From contig NC_037646.1 of assembly GCF_003254395.2 (NCBI RefSeq), positions 9,516,381 through 9,580,380 on the forward strand: a DNA stretch of 64,000 nt, written 5' to 3'. Position 1 is the first letter of the stretch. Each line of letters starts with the position of its first letter. This document shows positions 27,145-42,153 of the stretch, piece by piece. This DNA comes from Apis mellifera (taxonomy: Eukaryota; Arthropoda; Insecta; Hymenoptera; Apidae). A model generated the notes under the pieces. It ran no database searches and had not been told where the DNA came from. It saw nothing but the letters and a program-made list of their open reading frames with translations. The translations under genes were made by a program, and so were the position numbers.

Positions 27145-29830
27145 ACGAATATTTCATAATTATATATCAAGTGTCGTATATATGTAATTTCATTCTTCGT
27201 CACAAGGATTCAAAATTAAATTTACAAGGTAACTGTTTGATATAATTTAAAGAATTAATAATTCTTTCTCTTTGTATTTAATACAACCTAATCTGCAATT
27301 ACTTTCTATCTATACTTTCTATTATTAGTTGGTAATTTTTCGTAACTGTATCGATCAAGTGTCGTATATACGTGCAATTTCATTCTTCGTCACAAGGATT
27401 CAAAATTAAAATTACGTACGAGGTAACTGTTTGATACAATTTAAAGAATTAATGATTCTTTCTCTTTGTATTTAATGCAACCTAATCTGCAATTACTTTC
27501 TATCTATATTTTCTATTATTAGTTGGTAATTTTTCGTAATTGAATCGATCAAGTGTCGTATATACGTGCAATTTCATTCTTCGTCACAAGGATTCAAAAT
27601 TAAATTTACAAGGTAACTGTTTGATATAATTTAAAGAATTAATAATTCTTTCTCTTTGTATTTAATACAACCTAATCTGCAATTACTTTCTATCTATACT
27701 TTCTATTATTAGTTGGTAATTTTTCGTAACTGTATCGATCAAGTGTCGTATATACGTGCAATTTCATTCTTCGTCACAAGGATTCAAAATTAAAATTACG
27801 TACGAGGTAACTGTTTGATACAATTTAAAGAATTAATGATTCTTTCTCTTTGTATTTAATGCAACCTAATCTGCAATTACTTTCTATCTATATTTTCTAT
27901 TATTAGTTGGTAATTTTTCGTAATTGAATCGATCAAGTGTCGTATATACGTGCAATTTCATTCTTCGTCACAAGGATTCAAAATTAAATTTACAAGGTAA
28001 CTGTTTGATATAATTTAAAGAATTAATAATTCTTTCTCTTTGTATTTAATACAACCTAATCTGCAATTACTTCCTATCTATACTTTCTATTATTAGTTGA
28101 TAATTTTTCGTAACTGTATCGATCAAGTCGTATATATGTGCAATTTCATTCTTCGTCACAAGGATTCAAAATTAAATTTATAAGGTAACTGTTTGATATA
28201 ATTTAAAGAATTAATAATTCTTTCTCTTTGTATTTAATACAATCTAATCTGCAATTACTTTCTATCTATACTTTCTATTATTAGTTGGTAATTTTTCGTA
28301 ACTGTATCGATCAAGTGTCGTATATACCTGTAATTTCATTCTTCGTCACAAGGATTCAAAATTAAATTTACAAGGTAACTGTTTGATATAATTTAAAGAA
28401 TTAATAATTCTTTCTCTTTGTATTTAATACAATCTAATCTGCAATTACTTTCTATCTATATTTTCTATTATTAGTTGGTAATTTTTCGTAACTGTATCGA
28501 TCAAGTGTCGTATATACGTGCAATTTCATTCTTCGTCACAAGGATTCAAAATTAAAATTACGTACGAGGTAACTGTTTGATATAATTTAAAGAATTAATG
28601 ATTCTTTCTCTTTGTATTTAATGCAACCTAATCTGCAATTACTTTCTATCTATATTTTCTATTATTAGTTGGTAATTTTTCGTAATTGAATCGATCAAGT
28701 GTCGTATATACGTACAATTTCATTCTTCGTCACAAGGATTCAAAATTAAATTTACAAGGTAACTGTTTGATATAATTTAAAGAATTAATAATTCTTTCTC
28801 TTTGTATTTAATACAACCTAATCTGCAATTACTTCCTATCTATACTTTCTATTATTAGTTGATAATTTTTCGTAACTGTATCGATCAAGTCGTATATATG
28901 TGCAATTTCATTCTTCGTCATAAGGATTCAAAATTAAATTTACAAGGTAACTGTTTGATACAATTTAAAGAATTAATAATTCTTTCTTTTTGTATTTAAT
29001 ACAATCTAATCTGCAATTACTTTCTATCTATATTTTCTATTATTAGTTGGTAATTTTTCGTAACTGTATCGATCAAGTGTCGTATATACGTGCAATTTCA
29101 TTCTTCGTCACAAGGATTCAAAATTAAAATTACGTACGAGGTAACTGTTTGATATAATTTAAAGAATTAATGATTCTTTCTCTTTGTATTTAATGCAACC
29201 TAATCTGCAATTATTTTCTATCTATATTTTCTATTATTAGTTGGTAATTTTTCGTAATTGAATCGATCAAGTGTCGTATATACGTACAATTTCATTCTTC
29301 GTCACAAGGATTCAAAATTAAATTTACAAGGTAACTGTTTGATATAATTTAAAGAATTAATAATTCTTTCTCTTTGTATTTAATACAACCTAATCTGCAA
29401 TTACTTCCTATCTATACTTTCTATTATTAGTTGATAATTTTTCGTAACTGTATCGATCAAGTCGTATATATGTGCAATTTCATTCTTCGTCATAAGGATT
29501 CAAAATTAAATTTACAAGGTAACTGTTTGATACAATTTAAAGAATTAATAATTCTTTCTTTTTGTATTTAATACAATCTAATCTGCAATTACTTTCTATC
29601 TATATTTTCTATTATTAGTTGGTAATTTTTCGTAACTGTATCGATCAAGTGTCGTATATACGTGCAATTTCATTCTTCGTCACAAGGATTCACAAAATTA
29701 AATTTACAAGGTAATTGTTTGATATAATTTAAAGAATTAATAATTCTTTCTCTTGTAATACAACCAATCTGTGTACCTAATCTACATTCTATCCATACTT
29801 TCTATTATTAGTTGGTAATTTTTCGGAGGA
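27145..29830. repeat. Satellite array: 14 monomers of about 190 bp with higher-order units
   Basis: The block beginning CACAAGGATTCA (twice CATAAGG) recurs at 27201, 27391, 27585, 27775, 27969, 28157, 28347, 28537, 28731, 28919, 29109, 29303, 29491 and 29681. The spacings are 190, 194, 190, 194, 188, 190, 190, 194, 188, 190, 194, 188 and 190. The 194-bp monomers carry an extra 'acgtacgag' and 'gcaacc'; the 188-bp monomers lack 'tg' in 'aagtgtcg'. The order gives a dimer repeat of 384 bp (27415 to 27799) and then a trimer repeat of 572 bp (28561 to 29133). Monomers differ by only a few bases, so the array is recent or homogenised. The last copy degenerates after about 29750. There is no open frame. 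Confidence 0.92.
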
Positions 29831-32800
29831 AATTGGAAGCTTAAAATAGAGCGAAACTCGGAACTAGTTCTACGTATGCAAATAAGAAAGCGAGGAGGGG
29901 AGCGGGTAATGCGGTCGGGTTCCGGTCGAAACGAAAAATTAATTAGAACCGTGACCTTTCATCGAAGAAATGGCGGGGAGGGGGAGTAGTATAGCGTAAC
30001 TCATTTCGAGAGTGGACGAATGACGATCGATCCTAAGAATTCCTAGGGCACGCTCGAAGCCGACAAGGAGGAGGGGGGGCCCCGGACTCGCATCAAGGAT
30101 ACGGTGCTTAAAGCGGCGAAAATTGGCCCGGCCTGGTCGCGATCATTATGCTCTGTCTTACAACATTCATAATTCGTAAATAACAGCGTTGGGGAGAGAG
30201 CGGGCGCCATGATTCCGCGGGCGATTTAGCATATTTTATAGAGACGAGGAAGGAAAGCCGTGAGGCGAAACGGGTAAAAAGAAAAAAAAAAAAGAAAGTT
30301 TAGAGAAGATATGGAATAGAAAGGATGGAGGACGCGTTGATGTGTGTGAGTGTTGTCTGGATCCAAACGTTCCTACCCTCCTCTCTCTCTCTTTTCTTAT
30401 TTCATCCTTCCATCCTTAATAGTTTTATATCCTCGTATGGAACCGATAATGGAAGTTATGAGAAATTCATAAATAAAGTTGAGAATTGAAGGAGAATCCG
30501 GATTCACGTAAAAATTTATGGTATGTATATATTCGTATATTGGATAAGTCTTCGCGGTATGCGTGGCACTTTTCGATCCATTTCAAATCTTGGAGAAATC
30601 TAAAGGACGTATCTTTTTTTTTGAACTTTAAACACGTATTTTATAAAGTTTTTATATAGTTAATCGTTTGAAAAACGAATATCCCATCATAAAATAAATA
30701 TATTATAAGAGAAACATGAGCCGAAAGAGCTTATATTAGCATAAATGGAATTCAAGAATCTTAAAAAAAAATATCATTTTCTCTACATAAATTTTTCGTT
30801 TATAAAATTTTCCAAGTAATTTAATTAACTGAAAATCTTATTTTATGTACGTATTTGAAAAAGAAAAATTTCTTCGTCTATATTTTACTACAACGATGGT
30901 TAGATCATTAAGCTTTTATATCTCACGCGATTTAATAAATGCTTTCTGAATCGACAGCACGTAACAATCTTTTGAACAATCTTTAGGAAGATAGATTCGA
31001 GCGTGAAGGGTTAATTTCTGGGCTAAAACGTCGGGAGGAGGTATTCTCGCAGGTGATTGGCGCGAGCATTGCATTGAAATTCAAATTAAAATTATGAAAT
31101 TATCCGGGGGAAAAAAAAAAAAAACGAAGGGAACGCCAATGTCGAGGGCAATTTTCGGGCAATTTCGTGGAGGGCCAACTGCCCTTACCCCCGCCCCTTC
31201 CATTTTTATGCCCAGAATCCTGTAGAAAATAATGGACCACGCCGTCGGCGACCATATGGTCGCGTGGAAGAACGGCTGAACCAAGACGAATAGGGGCCGA
31301 ATGGCGAAAATTCACGGCCACTTTGACCCATACCGACGCTTCTGCTTTTTCTCTTTCGAATGATAGATCGCCGGCGATCTGATCTCTTTCCATCTTCCCG
31401 CTTACAGAAACGCGTCAAAATGATGTTTCTCTTCCTTTTATTTCCATTTCTTTTTCTTCCTTGGTGGATGAAAATTTGTAGCCGTTTCTAAATAAACTTG
31501 AATCGATAGTTTCATTAGTATCAAGATATCTTTTTAATAAACGAATTAAATAATCTAGCTAGTTGCAATATCAAATTAACGGCTGGTGGGAATCTAACGA
31601 GTATGCTTGCGTTTTAGTTCGATCGCACTATGCCAACGATCGTGGAATTTTAAATCGCCGGGTGAGACTCCAGATTTGATCGATTAACTGGGAACAGGGC
31701 AAAAGTGTGTTTCGAAACTATTATAGAGAATGATGAATAGGTTTTCTGGGTGTCCTATCAAAATATTCCCCTTCATCCGTGGGGAATAATGCTAATGAAA
31801 TGCCAATCATTGGGTTTAATTCTAGATTTACAATTATTTACACTCGTAATGGTATAAATATTTATATATATATATATATCTATCTAACTCTACCAAATAA
31901 ACAAATATATCCTTTCGTCGTCGTTGATACACAATTACACGAAGAACGATCGAGTACCAATTCAAACTTAAATTTTATTAATCTTATTACGATGAAAGCG
32001 GTAAATCAATGAAACCATCCGTTACAATTTCTCGACAAATGATATCCAAACCGGGCCCAGGTATCCCCAAGCTTAACTCTCGTTTGAAAGAACGACGGTC
32101 GGATTCATCCATCGGTTGGGCAGGGATTCAGCCGCCTCGTTCCTCTCCACCTCCGCAACATTTTCGGCCGCGCCTTCGAGGCGTATTTTTTCCTCGAGAT
32201 AAGTCTGGTCCCGCGTGCCATATGTCGACGATCCATCGAAAAGCGTTTTCCGATTTCGACTCAGCGCGCGCCGCAGATGGCCACGCGCGCCCCTCCCCAA
32301 GATCTGGAAATCCTCGTCGCGCATCGCGCCGAATTTCCTGCGGCCGATCCTCTCTTCCTCGAACGAACAGGAAAATTGTAACGTCGCCTCTGAACTCGAG
32401 AAGAGCCAACCACTCGATCGAAGTGGCGGCGCGCGACAATTCTCCCCGATCATTATGGGTTCGTGAGAAATGAGAAGAAGAGAGGGCGTAAAATTTTCAA
32501 AGATATCCGGGATGGTGTTAAGTTAAGTTACGTTTTTATTGCGAGCGTTTATGGATCCGGCCGGGCGCTAAGTCGGCCAGGGGATGTGAAGGAAAAGGTT
32601 TTCTTTCTTTTTCAAGATGATTTTCAACTCTCTCACTGGAATGGAGGTTTTTCACCCTGGGCAAACAATACCTTTATTGTTGTACAATACCGGCGTGTGT
32701 TTCCTCAAATTAGACCTGTCCGATTTGACGAGATATTTTTTCGAAATCGAAAGAAGTTTCGTGTATGGGGAACGAATTAGATGCCAACATTATTATCCGA

Positions 32801-35800
32801 TTTTTTTCCAGAGAATCTCTCGTCGGTTGGTTTATGATCCGGAAAAACATCTTTCGAATATTCTTTTTACGAAATTCAATTCTTTGAAGAATTCTTCTTC
32901 ATATATTAAAATATGATGATACATAAAAAGTATGTTAATCCCACAAACTTTGAGTTTGCAAAAAAAAAGAATTCTTTTCATTTGTGTGATATAATATTGT
33001 TTACTCGAAGACGTAGCATTACAAAAAAATTAATATCTTCTTAATTAATTCGTAACTCGTTCGTTAAGTTTGGTTCTCGCGTGGCCAGAAGAAATCCAGC
33101 TGAAATTCTCGGGAATCCATAAATTGCAACGGGCCCCAGAAAAATGTCGAACTAACGAGTACGCGTTTATTATAAATCATAAAGATAATTACGTTAAGAG
33201 ACGCTATGCCGGTTCATTAGGTCGCAAAATATCTTGTCGCGTCGATTCTTTCTTTTTCTTCTTCTTCTTCTTCTTCTTCTTCTTCTACTTTTCTTCTTCT
33301 TTTTTTTTTTTTTTTCATTAACCCATTCCACGGGTTAAAAAAGATCTCCCAAGGCTATCTATTCGAGACAGAGGGGAAGCCGGCATAGAAAACAATTTGG
33401 ACGGTGGATCCAAGTCGGCCGCCTTAATTAGTTCCACCGAAGATTACCAATCAACAATTTCGGAATCACTGCACTCCGTGTCCCAATCTACCTTTGATGT
33501 CCCCTACTTAAGAGTAATTCGATCGTTTTTCTTACGATGCGAAACGTATAATTTGCCTTATTATTGTTCTTTAAACCCCGTAGAAAAACATTTTTTTACC
33601 ATCCAGTCGTGTATTTAATCGTTATCGCCACGATTCAAATCAAATATTCCCGAATCAAATATAACGAGTAAATTTCATTCTTCCCATACAATGTTAATTA
33701 TTATACTTCCCTACTATCATTCGAGAATCCGTTTCAAATTTATGATTAACATATAATTACCAGGATACTTCAGATTTTAAATTAAACTCGCCTTATATTT
33801 TATATATATATATATATCACATAAACGATTCGAATGAAAGAAGAGAGCAAGTCGAAGAGATTTCCCTCCCTTCGATCCCGCAACCGCGAGGGGATCAAAA
33901 GAAACTGTTAAATCTATTACGCTGTTCTCGATCGTGATTACGGTCCCGAAGGAAAAAGGTTGCGCGATGAAAGGAAAAGGAAAAAAGTTGGGTGGCGGAT
34001 AAATGCGGCGGAGGGTGAGGAGGCCGAGAAAGGGATGGAGAGTGTTTTGTGGGGTCGGTGGGCCCAGGTTGCAGGTAGGCAGCAGGCCCTCAAATCGGTC
34101 AAAAAATGAGGGGGCACGCAATATACTTTGGGAGCGGCGTGTAACGTCCCCTCACGAACCCGTTTACGGTGCGCTTCTCCTTGACGCTCTATGGTTTAGC
34201 CGACCGATAGCCTGGCAAGAAAGGGATTCGTGGTTGGAAATCGCGATTACGTTTCCAATCTGATCGATTTTAATGATTCCGCCCCGTCATTACGCCTGGT
34301 CTCGCTTGTGATCATCCGAGTGATTGCCGGTTACACAGGTTTCGAGTATATTTTTCGAGCCATCGTTGGAACCATCGGTAGAAAATCAATGAAGCGGAGA
34401 AATAGTAGTAATAATTAATGCCGATGCGATCCAATACACTGTGAATGTTTATGCATTTACGAAAAATGTATAAAAATGTAAAAAAAAATTCTACAGAATA
34501 ATATGCAAAAGAGGTACAAGATATTTATAAAGTATAATATGTATTATGAAACTTGACGAATAGAAATCTCTTTCTTTAGAATCTCGATTTCTTTAATTTC
34601 GCATAACAAATTTTATTTCGCATAAACATTCTTAAAGTGAATTACAAAATATATGATTATCTCCACGATACGGTTCAAATACATTACTATACTTCTTTCT
34701 CAATGAATCTCAAAAGATTTTGCTTTACGAAACGAAGGAAAGAGCGATCTTAATTAAATATCGAGTACACGTTCGAGAGTTATGGAAATGAAAATGGCAT
34801 CGTTTAGATGTGTTTCCACGAAAATTCCATCCACCTTTCCCATCTCATCTGGACGGAAACTGGTTGTTTCGAAGTTGGCGAGCACGAATGCCAAGTGGTC
34901 GAAAGTTACGAAGATTCGAAGGGAAACGCGTGGCTCGTTTCACGTACGTTGCATCGTGAAACTCGCCACGTCCTGTAATAATAGTTGCAAGGTCGGGGGC
35001 AAAAGCGAGCCGCGGGCCAGAAACTATGAGCACGGGGAGGAATAATAAAGTGGAAGGTAAAGTCTTCGTGGAACTCCTCCTCTTATCTCGAGAACGTTCA
35101 TCTTGTGTGTCGCGGGGACAGAGGAGAAGGAGGAAAGAAGTCTGGAAGGGACAAAGACGGTTAATATATATCCGGATACGTTATCGGAATATTAATATCG
35201 CTGTAGGGTCTATGCTCGGCCTGTAAGTACCGAAAAGAAGTCGCGCCACCGTGGTGACGATCGATCGTCCCGAAACATGGAAAGAGAAAAATCGGCGTGC
35301 CGCCACGAATGTAATGGGACACTTCCTGATGCGCGCCGGCGATAATTCTTCCCGACATTCTTCCTCCTCCGCGCCAACGAGACGAGTTGGAGAAACTGTT
35401 CGAGGGGTTTCTTCGAATTTCAAACTTTTGTTTCGTTTGCTTCTATTGTGCACTCACTTGCCTTCGTTCTTCTCGAGTCTGAAACAAAGATTGGATGTCA
35501 GCTTCTTGGTAATTGAGAAGGTTTTGAAAAATGTATCGATTAAGTTCTACTATTTCGAATCTTTGAAACGATCGAAGAGGATTAAAAATGAATTTTTCCA
35601 TTATGAATTAAGAAATGGTCAATACTTTGAATATTTGAATTTGCGAGTTTCTCTTTGAGGCGAGATTTTTAAAAAAGGAAATCTCACGGAGATGTTTCTA
35701 TTTACAAAAGAGAGAAAGAGAAAGCAAAGTTTGATCAGAAATTTAAATTCACTTTCCTTTGGAATAAAGTTCAGAGAACTTGTCGCCGATGAGAGAATGA

Positions 35801-36660
35801 AATTATTCATTTCGTAAAAAATTTTCGAATTTTGTAAAGAATCTTAGCATGTTTTACATTGCTTCTTATTTAAATACAAATTTATAAATTTCAAAACGAT
35901 TGTGAAATATACCTTTTCTTGATGAAATAGATGTAATACTTATTCCGAACAAAAGAATTCTATTCAAGACGCGGACCCGGGCGCCTTAATGTTGATTTTT
36001 TGACTTAGCACAATCCTCTCTCTCTCGGCTACCGTAGTCGTTCCGCTTCTTTAAAAGAAATTTCATCCAGCTGCACGTATGTAAACACCTATCCCAATCT
36101 ACGAGTAACAATATATTATTTATAAACAGGATCATCACGAGAAACGTATCGAACTATAAACCCATTACAAACATCTGAATACTTACCAAAGAAGTTTCGG
36201 GCAAAGAATTCGATCCTCCTCTGCGACAAAACAGAAGTTTGTCCCCAGGAGTGCAACGGTTAGCCGTCTATCATTAGCCCAATACAAGAAACCCCGTACA
36301 CTTTGTATCTCTGAAACACGGACTGACAAAAAAAGAAAAACCCAAACTCCAACCCGTTATTTCAAGATGATTACGCACACGACGATAATTATACATCACG
36401 AATAATATCTTCCAGTATTCTTCGTTTCGATGGAACGACACACCTCTCCCTAAACGATTTTTTTCCTTCGAGAGAGAGAGAGAGAAAAAGATAAAGAGAG
36501 AGCATTGCGTTAGAACGTCGAAGTGGTTCTTTCCCCTCTCTCCTCTCTCTCTCTCTCTCTCTCTTTCTCTCTGTCTCGAAAACGGTCGAGTGCCCTTCAG
36601 CCACGTTTCATAAATGTGTGTAGGCTGCAAGTCATTTCGTCGAGTATCCACTGTGATCTG
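29831..36660. other. Gene-poor stretch downstream of the satellite
   Basis: No gene is supported. CpG-rich blocks lie at 29860-30250, 31010-31400, 32040-32470 and 33960-34260, with mutually overlapping frames on both strands and no domain. There is a (CTT)n tract at 33248-33316. GA and CT runs (36470-36500 and 36541-36572) face each other as an imperfect inverted pair. Possible regulatory DNA or long intron; nothing more can be said from sequence alone. Confidence 0.4.
33248..33316. repeat. (CTT)n and poly-T tract
   Basis: About 12 CTT units with one interruption are followed by a poly-T run, in intergenic DNA. Confidence 0.85.
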
Positions 36661-36825
36661 TCAGCCGTTCATGCGATGCGATAATGCGTAGTGACGGGTG
36701 GTGAATTCACTACTATGAGGTATGGCTGTTCTCATAGTTGGACCGACAGCTCCCGGTTCTTCTTCCGTGCTGGAGATTTCGATGCTTGTGCAGAGGCTGC
36801 GGTAGGCATCGTCGAGAAAGTTTCG
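36661..36825 (-). other. Candidate alternative last exon of the solute transporter gene
   Basis: A good acceptor on the minus strand (gcgacttctccatcag) precedes an open block starting at 36825. If joined to the donor at 37747 (phase 2) it adds about 30 residues beginning ETFSTMPTAASAQ and ending RKKNRELSVQL before a stop at 36732. In phase 0 the same block reads 54 residues (RNFLDDAYRSLCTS...). Which frame is used, if any, cannot be settled here. Confidence 0.35.
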
Positions 36826-37743
36826 CTGATGGAGAAGTCGCAGCGATGATTCGACACGGTGCTTCAATTTTAGAATTTCTCCCTTCCCTCTTCTTTTTCA
36901 GTAATTCGATATTCAAGACGTTTTCCGTCTTTTTTTTTTTTTGTTTTGTTTTTCATTCGAGAATACGACGGAAGATAGATCTCGAGAGACACGTTGTAAT
37001 TTAAAATGTAAAAAAGTAAAAACGTTATGTAAGATTGTTGGTTTTGAAGCGAGTTTCGTAATTTTCTATGAAAGTAAGGAATTTCGCGGTCGTTGCGCAA
37101 TTCGAACACAAGTGCAAAGAATAAATAGAATTTATGAGTATGATTTTATTATTAATTTTTATCACAATTCCTTAAAAAATACGATAGTGGCTAATATTAA
37201 CGTTGATAATTAACGTTTTGATAAAAATCGTACTAGATTTATCTATTATTATCAATAGCAATCGCAATAGTTTCAAATAATTGAAATATTTGTTCGAAAT
37301 TGTATTCTCTACATATATAAAAATTGAGATTTCTCCTCTCCGAATGATTTCAATGATTAAAATCATTAAAAAATTATCGCAAATTCTCGCAAAAAGCTTT
37401 TCCTACAACATTAACTTTGTTTGGCAATTATTCCAGATATCTTATCAAGATCAATACTCTTTTTTACAAAAGTATTACAATAAATTCGCTCAAAGGATAT
37501 CATTATTATTACACTTAATCATCGTCTAAATTCAATCACTCACGCTTGATCTCTCCAAATCGTATCGTCTTAAAACGTACGATACGATGCAAATAGATAC
37601 TACATCCACGATATCAGAGATTACGATTCAACGAAACGATCGTACAAATTAAGATCTCGTACTCGTGAATAAAGGAAAAATAAAGAAAAGGAAAAGAAAA
37701 AAAAAGAAGAAAAGTCGAAAAATCGAGACAAGGAGTGGAAATC

Positions 37744-40700
37744 TCACGTAGTGAAGGTTGATGGCTGCCTGTTGTTGGCTGCCTCGTTGTCATTCGTCGA
37801 GTTCGCTTGTTCCGCGCTCTTGTCTTTGGACCGATCTGTCGCCTCAACAGTCGCGCCAGTCTCTTCCTCCCTTTCCAGGTCGACGTAATAAACGTACCTC
37901 GCCGTGTAGCAAAGCAACAGCATCTCGATTAGCATCAGGGCATTGTAGGTAACTGAAATCGGGCAGAGGAAAGTAACAGTGCTTCGTTCCTTTATTTGTG
38001 GCCCTCGCGTATGGAAATGTTATGGGAGCCTGTTCGTGTTCTTTCATCATGCTGCCCCTCCTCCCTCCCCCCTCCCCCACCAGTGTCCCCGTACCAGTTG
38101 CAGTCGTCTTCGTCGTCGAGGAAATTTGTATTCATATTCGAGAAGACTTTGTTCTTAGAATATAAATGTCCAAGCTGAATCATTTCTAGCTCGAAATTTT
38201 TTTTTTTTTTTTTAAAAGATCTTGGAAAAAGATTCAAGAAGTATGTATGTTTCTTTGTGTGTTTGTTTGTTAGTCTCTAAAGTTGAAAAATATAGGAAGA
38301 ATTTACCGTTGGCGTAAATTTGCGGCGTAATTGGTGGATTGCAGGGAAACAGGCCCGTTTGCACCAAACCCTTCACAACGAACGCCTGCAGCTTCGAAAA
38401 TAGCAGCACTATCTGGGTCACTATGGTCTTGCGTGGAAGTTTCGCCTCTGTGAAATTGACATCAGGTCAAAACCGTGCCCATCCATTAGGCTGCAAGAGA
38501 CAATGACGTGCTTTCCAGGAGCTTCGAAATTGCTTCCTGTCGCGTTGTTGCTTGTGTGTGGTCTCTCACGCGATAATTGTCAAGCATGGAGGGAAAGGAG
38601 CGATCATTCCGTCCCATCATTCTCGTTTAATAAAATTTTTCCACGTCTTTCCATCCGTGCCAATTACGAATTACGAATTAACAACGAATTTAACGTGAAT
38701 GTGAATGCAAACTTGTAAATCGTGTTTTCTTTTTTTTTTTTTTTTTGTTGAAGAAGAATGATAGAGGAATGGTAGAAAATTGTTTTATAATCGGCCTCCC
38801 TTGTAATTTCGTGGAGCGGAGATGAGATAACAGGAACAGATTATACTTGGAGATTCCTTCCTCTCAATTAAGTATGCGCGATTTTTACCTGGAGCGACTT
38901 CTTGCAGACTCTTCGTAGTAACGCTCAACCCGTACACTCCGAGGAGCACGCTGGCCAACGAAAGAGGTTGGAAAAAAATCGCGTATTGATCAGAGAGACG
39001 GGGCTCCTCGAACGACATGAACAGAAATGTGCTGTAAATTAGAGTCTGAAATAGATAAGGAAATTTTAGCAAGGATAACATAACTGTTACGTTAAAAAAA
39101 AAAAAAAAAAAAAGAGTATCTTTTGCTTCTAAATTAACGATAAATTTTTCGATGTAAAAGATTCGATCAGATAGTTGCTTATTTGTAATTCTTATTACGT
39201 TCTAATGTTCTAATGGTAGAAAATTACATTGGAACATATATACGATTTTTTTTCTATAAAAAATTAAGCGATACCGAGAATGTATTCTAATCGCAGACTT
39301 TCCGTAGATACCGAGAAACCAATCAATAGTATTAACGATCACTTTTTTTCTTTTTTTTTTTTTTTTTTACCGAAGCGGTTGCCAAGAAAAGAGACAAAGA
39401 GAAAAAGACAGAAAAGAAGAAATAACCTGGATAATAGGAAGTTGCAGGACTAACAATCGGAGCCAGAACAAATTGCTATCGGTCATTTCAAGAGTTGGAA
39501 AGGGGAGGCAGGGCCAACAGCAACAGGGCATCGCTCGCAGCATTAATGGCGGCGTGTTCGTGACCTTTTTGAAACCCACGTAGACCAACAGCAGATAGAG
39601 TCGGAACAGAGCTATCGCCAGAAATATTTGGATCACGGCTTCCGATAACAATTGGGTCCTGGAAACGATGGAAAGATCTTCGTTAAAATATAAAATAACC
39701 TTTGGGAATAATTTCAATAATTTCGTTTGCACGTGAACGGTATATATGAAGGGAATTGAAAATTTAGATTTGATGAATTTAGATTTTCTCTTCCTTCGAA
39801 ATGAAAAATGAGTTCGAGACACGAGTTGAAAATATCAATGGAACCTTTCTCGCGATGGAATTTTCGTGTCGTTGTCTCAACCTTGTTTCGATTATCGAGA
39901 GGACCCATCGAATTTTGGACCAGTGCAGGTGTGACACATTGGAATAGGGATTATCTTTGGGAAATCAAGATTATTAGGGACGAGGTTGCTCTTCTATTTT
40001 ATGATCGTTAAAAAGTGTCTCAAACCGGACCTTTGTTTCGTTCCCCGTGTGCGATATTTTATCGGATTTCCATTTCTTTTTTCCCTCGATTTTCTTAAGT
40101 GGATTTTCTGGTTTACTTCATCGTCGATTCGAACAAGATTTGATGCATTTTGAGTTAAGAGAGGCAATCCTATTGCGTGGTTTTATTTCCCTCTCAATTT
40201 CTGTCTTTTGATCGAGAGGAGAATTTGACAAGTCACGTTTTAGAAGAGGTCAAAGTTTTAAATTTAATTTAAATTCAAATTATTTCTTGAAACCTCTTGA
40301 ATCTTTTACCTTTTTAACATTGAATTAATATTAAAATATTTTAGCTATGATATTCAAAAGAAATAGATTTATTGAATTTTGCTTCTTTTTAATTTTGATA
40401 TCTTGAAAGTTTGATCATTTTATACAGATTTTCCCATCCGAGTGAATAAATGACTCGATTTACCTTGGTATTCCAAGAGCTGTAAGAGAGCAGATACTCG
40501 CTACAGGATACAGCAAAAGTATCACGATACTGTTAGTCTTGTAAGACCTTGTTTCCTTTTGGTGGAAAATATTGTAGCAAGCGTCCAATGCGAAATACAA
40601 TGTCAAGGTGGAGAGTATGGCGCCAAAGCTTAATAAACCTATACCAAATGTACTGAAACCTGAAAATGAAAACAAGATATTCGAAAGAGAGATAAGAATC

Positions 40701-42080
40701 CGTACGAGATAAATCTAATTTTTTTTATCATTTATTCAATCAAGAATTGTTAATTGTAATTAAATGTACAAACATTATACAACAATTGTGAAATCATCTT
40801 TAAAACTATTATATTAATGATAGCAATGTTAATGATGTACTTAATATTATGAGTTGTTACTTATATAAACGTTATATAGCAATTATAGAAACATTCCGAG
40901 AAGTATTATATTGATAATAGCAGTGTTAATGATACAGTTAACATTCTGATAACAGATTACACATTTATAATGTGTAATGTAATGCTTATCTATTGAATCT
41001 GTGCATGATATCGATAAAAGCATTATTCCACGAAAAGATTTTGCGAAAATGATTAGAGAGGTAAAACTATTTAATCGTTCCAAGATAAAATAAAAAAGTG
41101 TATATTGTCTTATGAATTTGATATTATATTTTATTTAATTAATTATTAATATAACTGATAAGATTGTAAGATAAAGATTTTAAAAAAAACTTAAAATAAA
41201 ATTAAAATTATGAAAATCTCATTGATGATCTCATTTGATCTCCAATTGATGCTTTCATCTTTAGATACTAAATCGTATACTTATATTTCTTTTTTTTCTC
41301 TCCCCCCCCCTTTTTTTGTGTTATATAAATTGAAAATTATATTACTTTTATATTCATATTACTTTTTATTGTTTTTAGATAACAAGTAATAAACTGAGTA
41401 ATTAAAATATAAAATATTGTATCTTTGAGACAGAAAATTTATATTTAATTCTTTTTATAATTAGCTGTATTTTTTAAAACGCAAACAATGATAATAAAAA
41501 ATTTTACTACATTGAAAAAAAATGTCAGGTTTTTAAAATATTTGAAATACGACTTTAAAATATAAGAAAAAAGATTTCTTAAATTTATTACAGGGAAAAG
41601 TGTCGAATGCATTTTCAATTTTTGTGAAAAAAAAAGTTAATTTTAAAAAATTTTATCAAAATTGAAAAGTTTGATTGAAATCTAAAGAATAGTACTTTGG
41701 AATAGTATATTATAATATTTTTTCGAAAAAAAGAATCAAACAGAAGAATATTTATTTTGTTCAATTTTTTCGAGGACAAAACTTAAAATATCGAAAAAGA
41801 AAAAAGAAGGAAGAGGAAAAAGCTTAACAAATTAAAAGAAGAATTTTAATTTGTCGTTTCAGGTCAATGATCTATTGTTCAATTATATTCATTTGTTCTT
41901 AGCGATACGTTTTATTTTCTTGGAGAAAGTACTAATTATTTAAACAGAATAACATTATATATCGAAATTTTTTAATAATTATTTTTGTAGTATTTTTTAA
42001 GCGATGTATATACGCGTGTAATTTTTGTTGAGTTATGAACGATAATCATTTTCCTGAAAATGCAATATTTCGTATAACGG

Positions 42081-42153
<73 letters not shown>

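Noticed and set aside
32009..32473. 154-codon plus-strand frame in a CpG-rich block
   Set aside because: Three frames on both strands are open over the same bases. The peptide is Arg/Ser/Pro-rich with no domain and no splice or start context.
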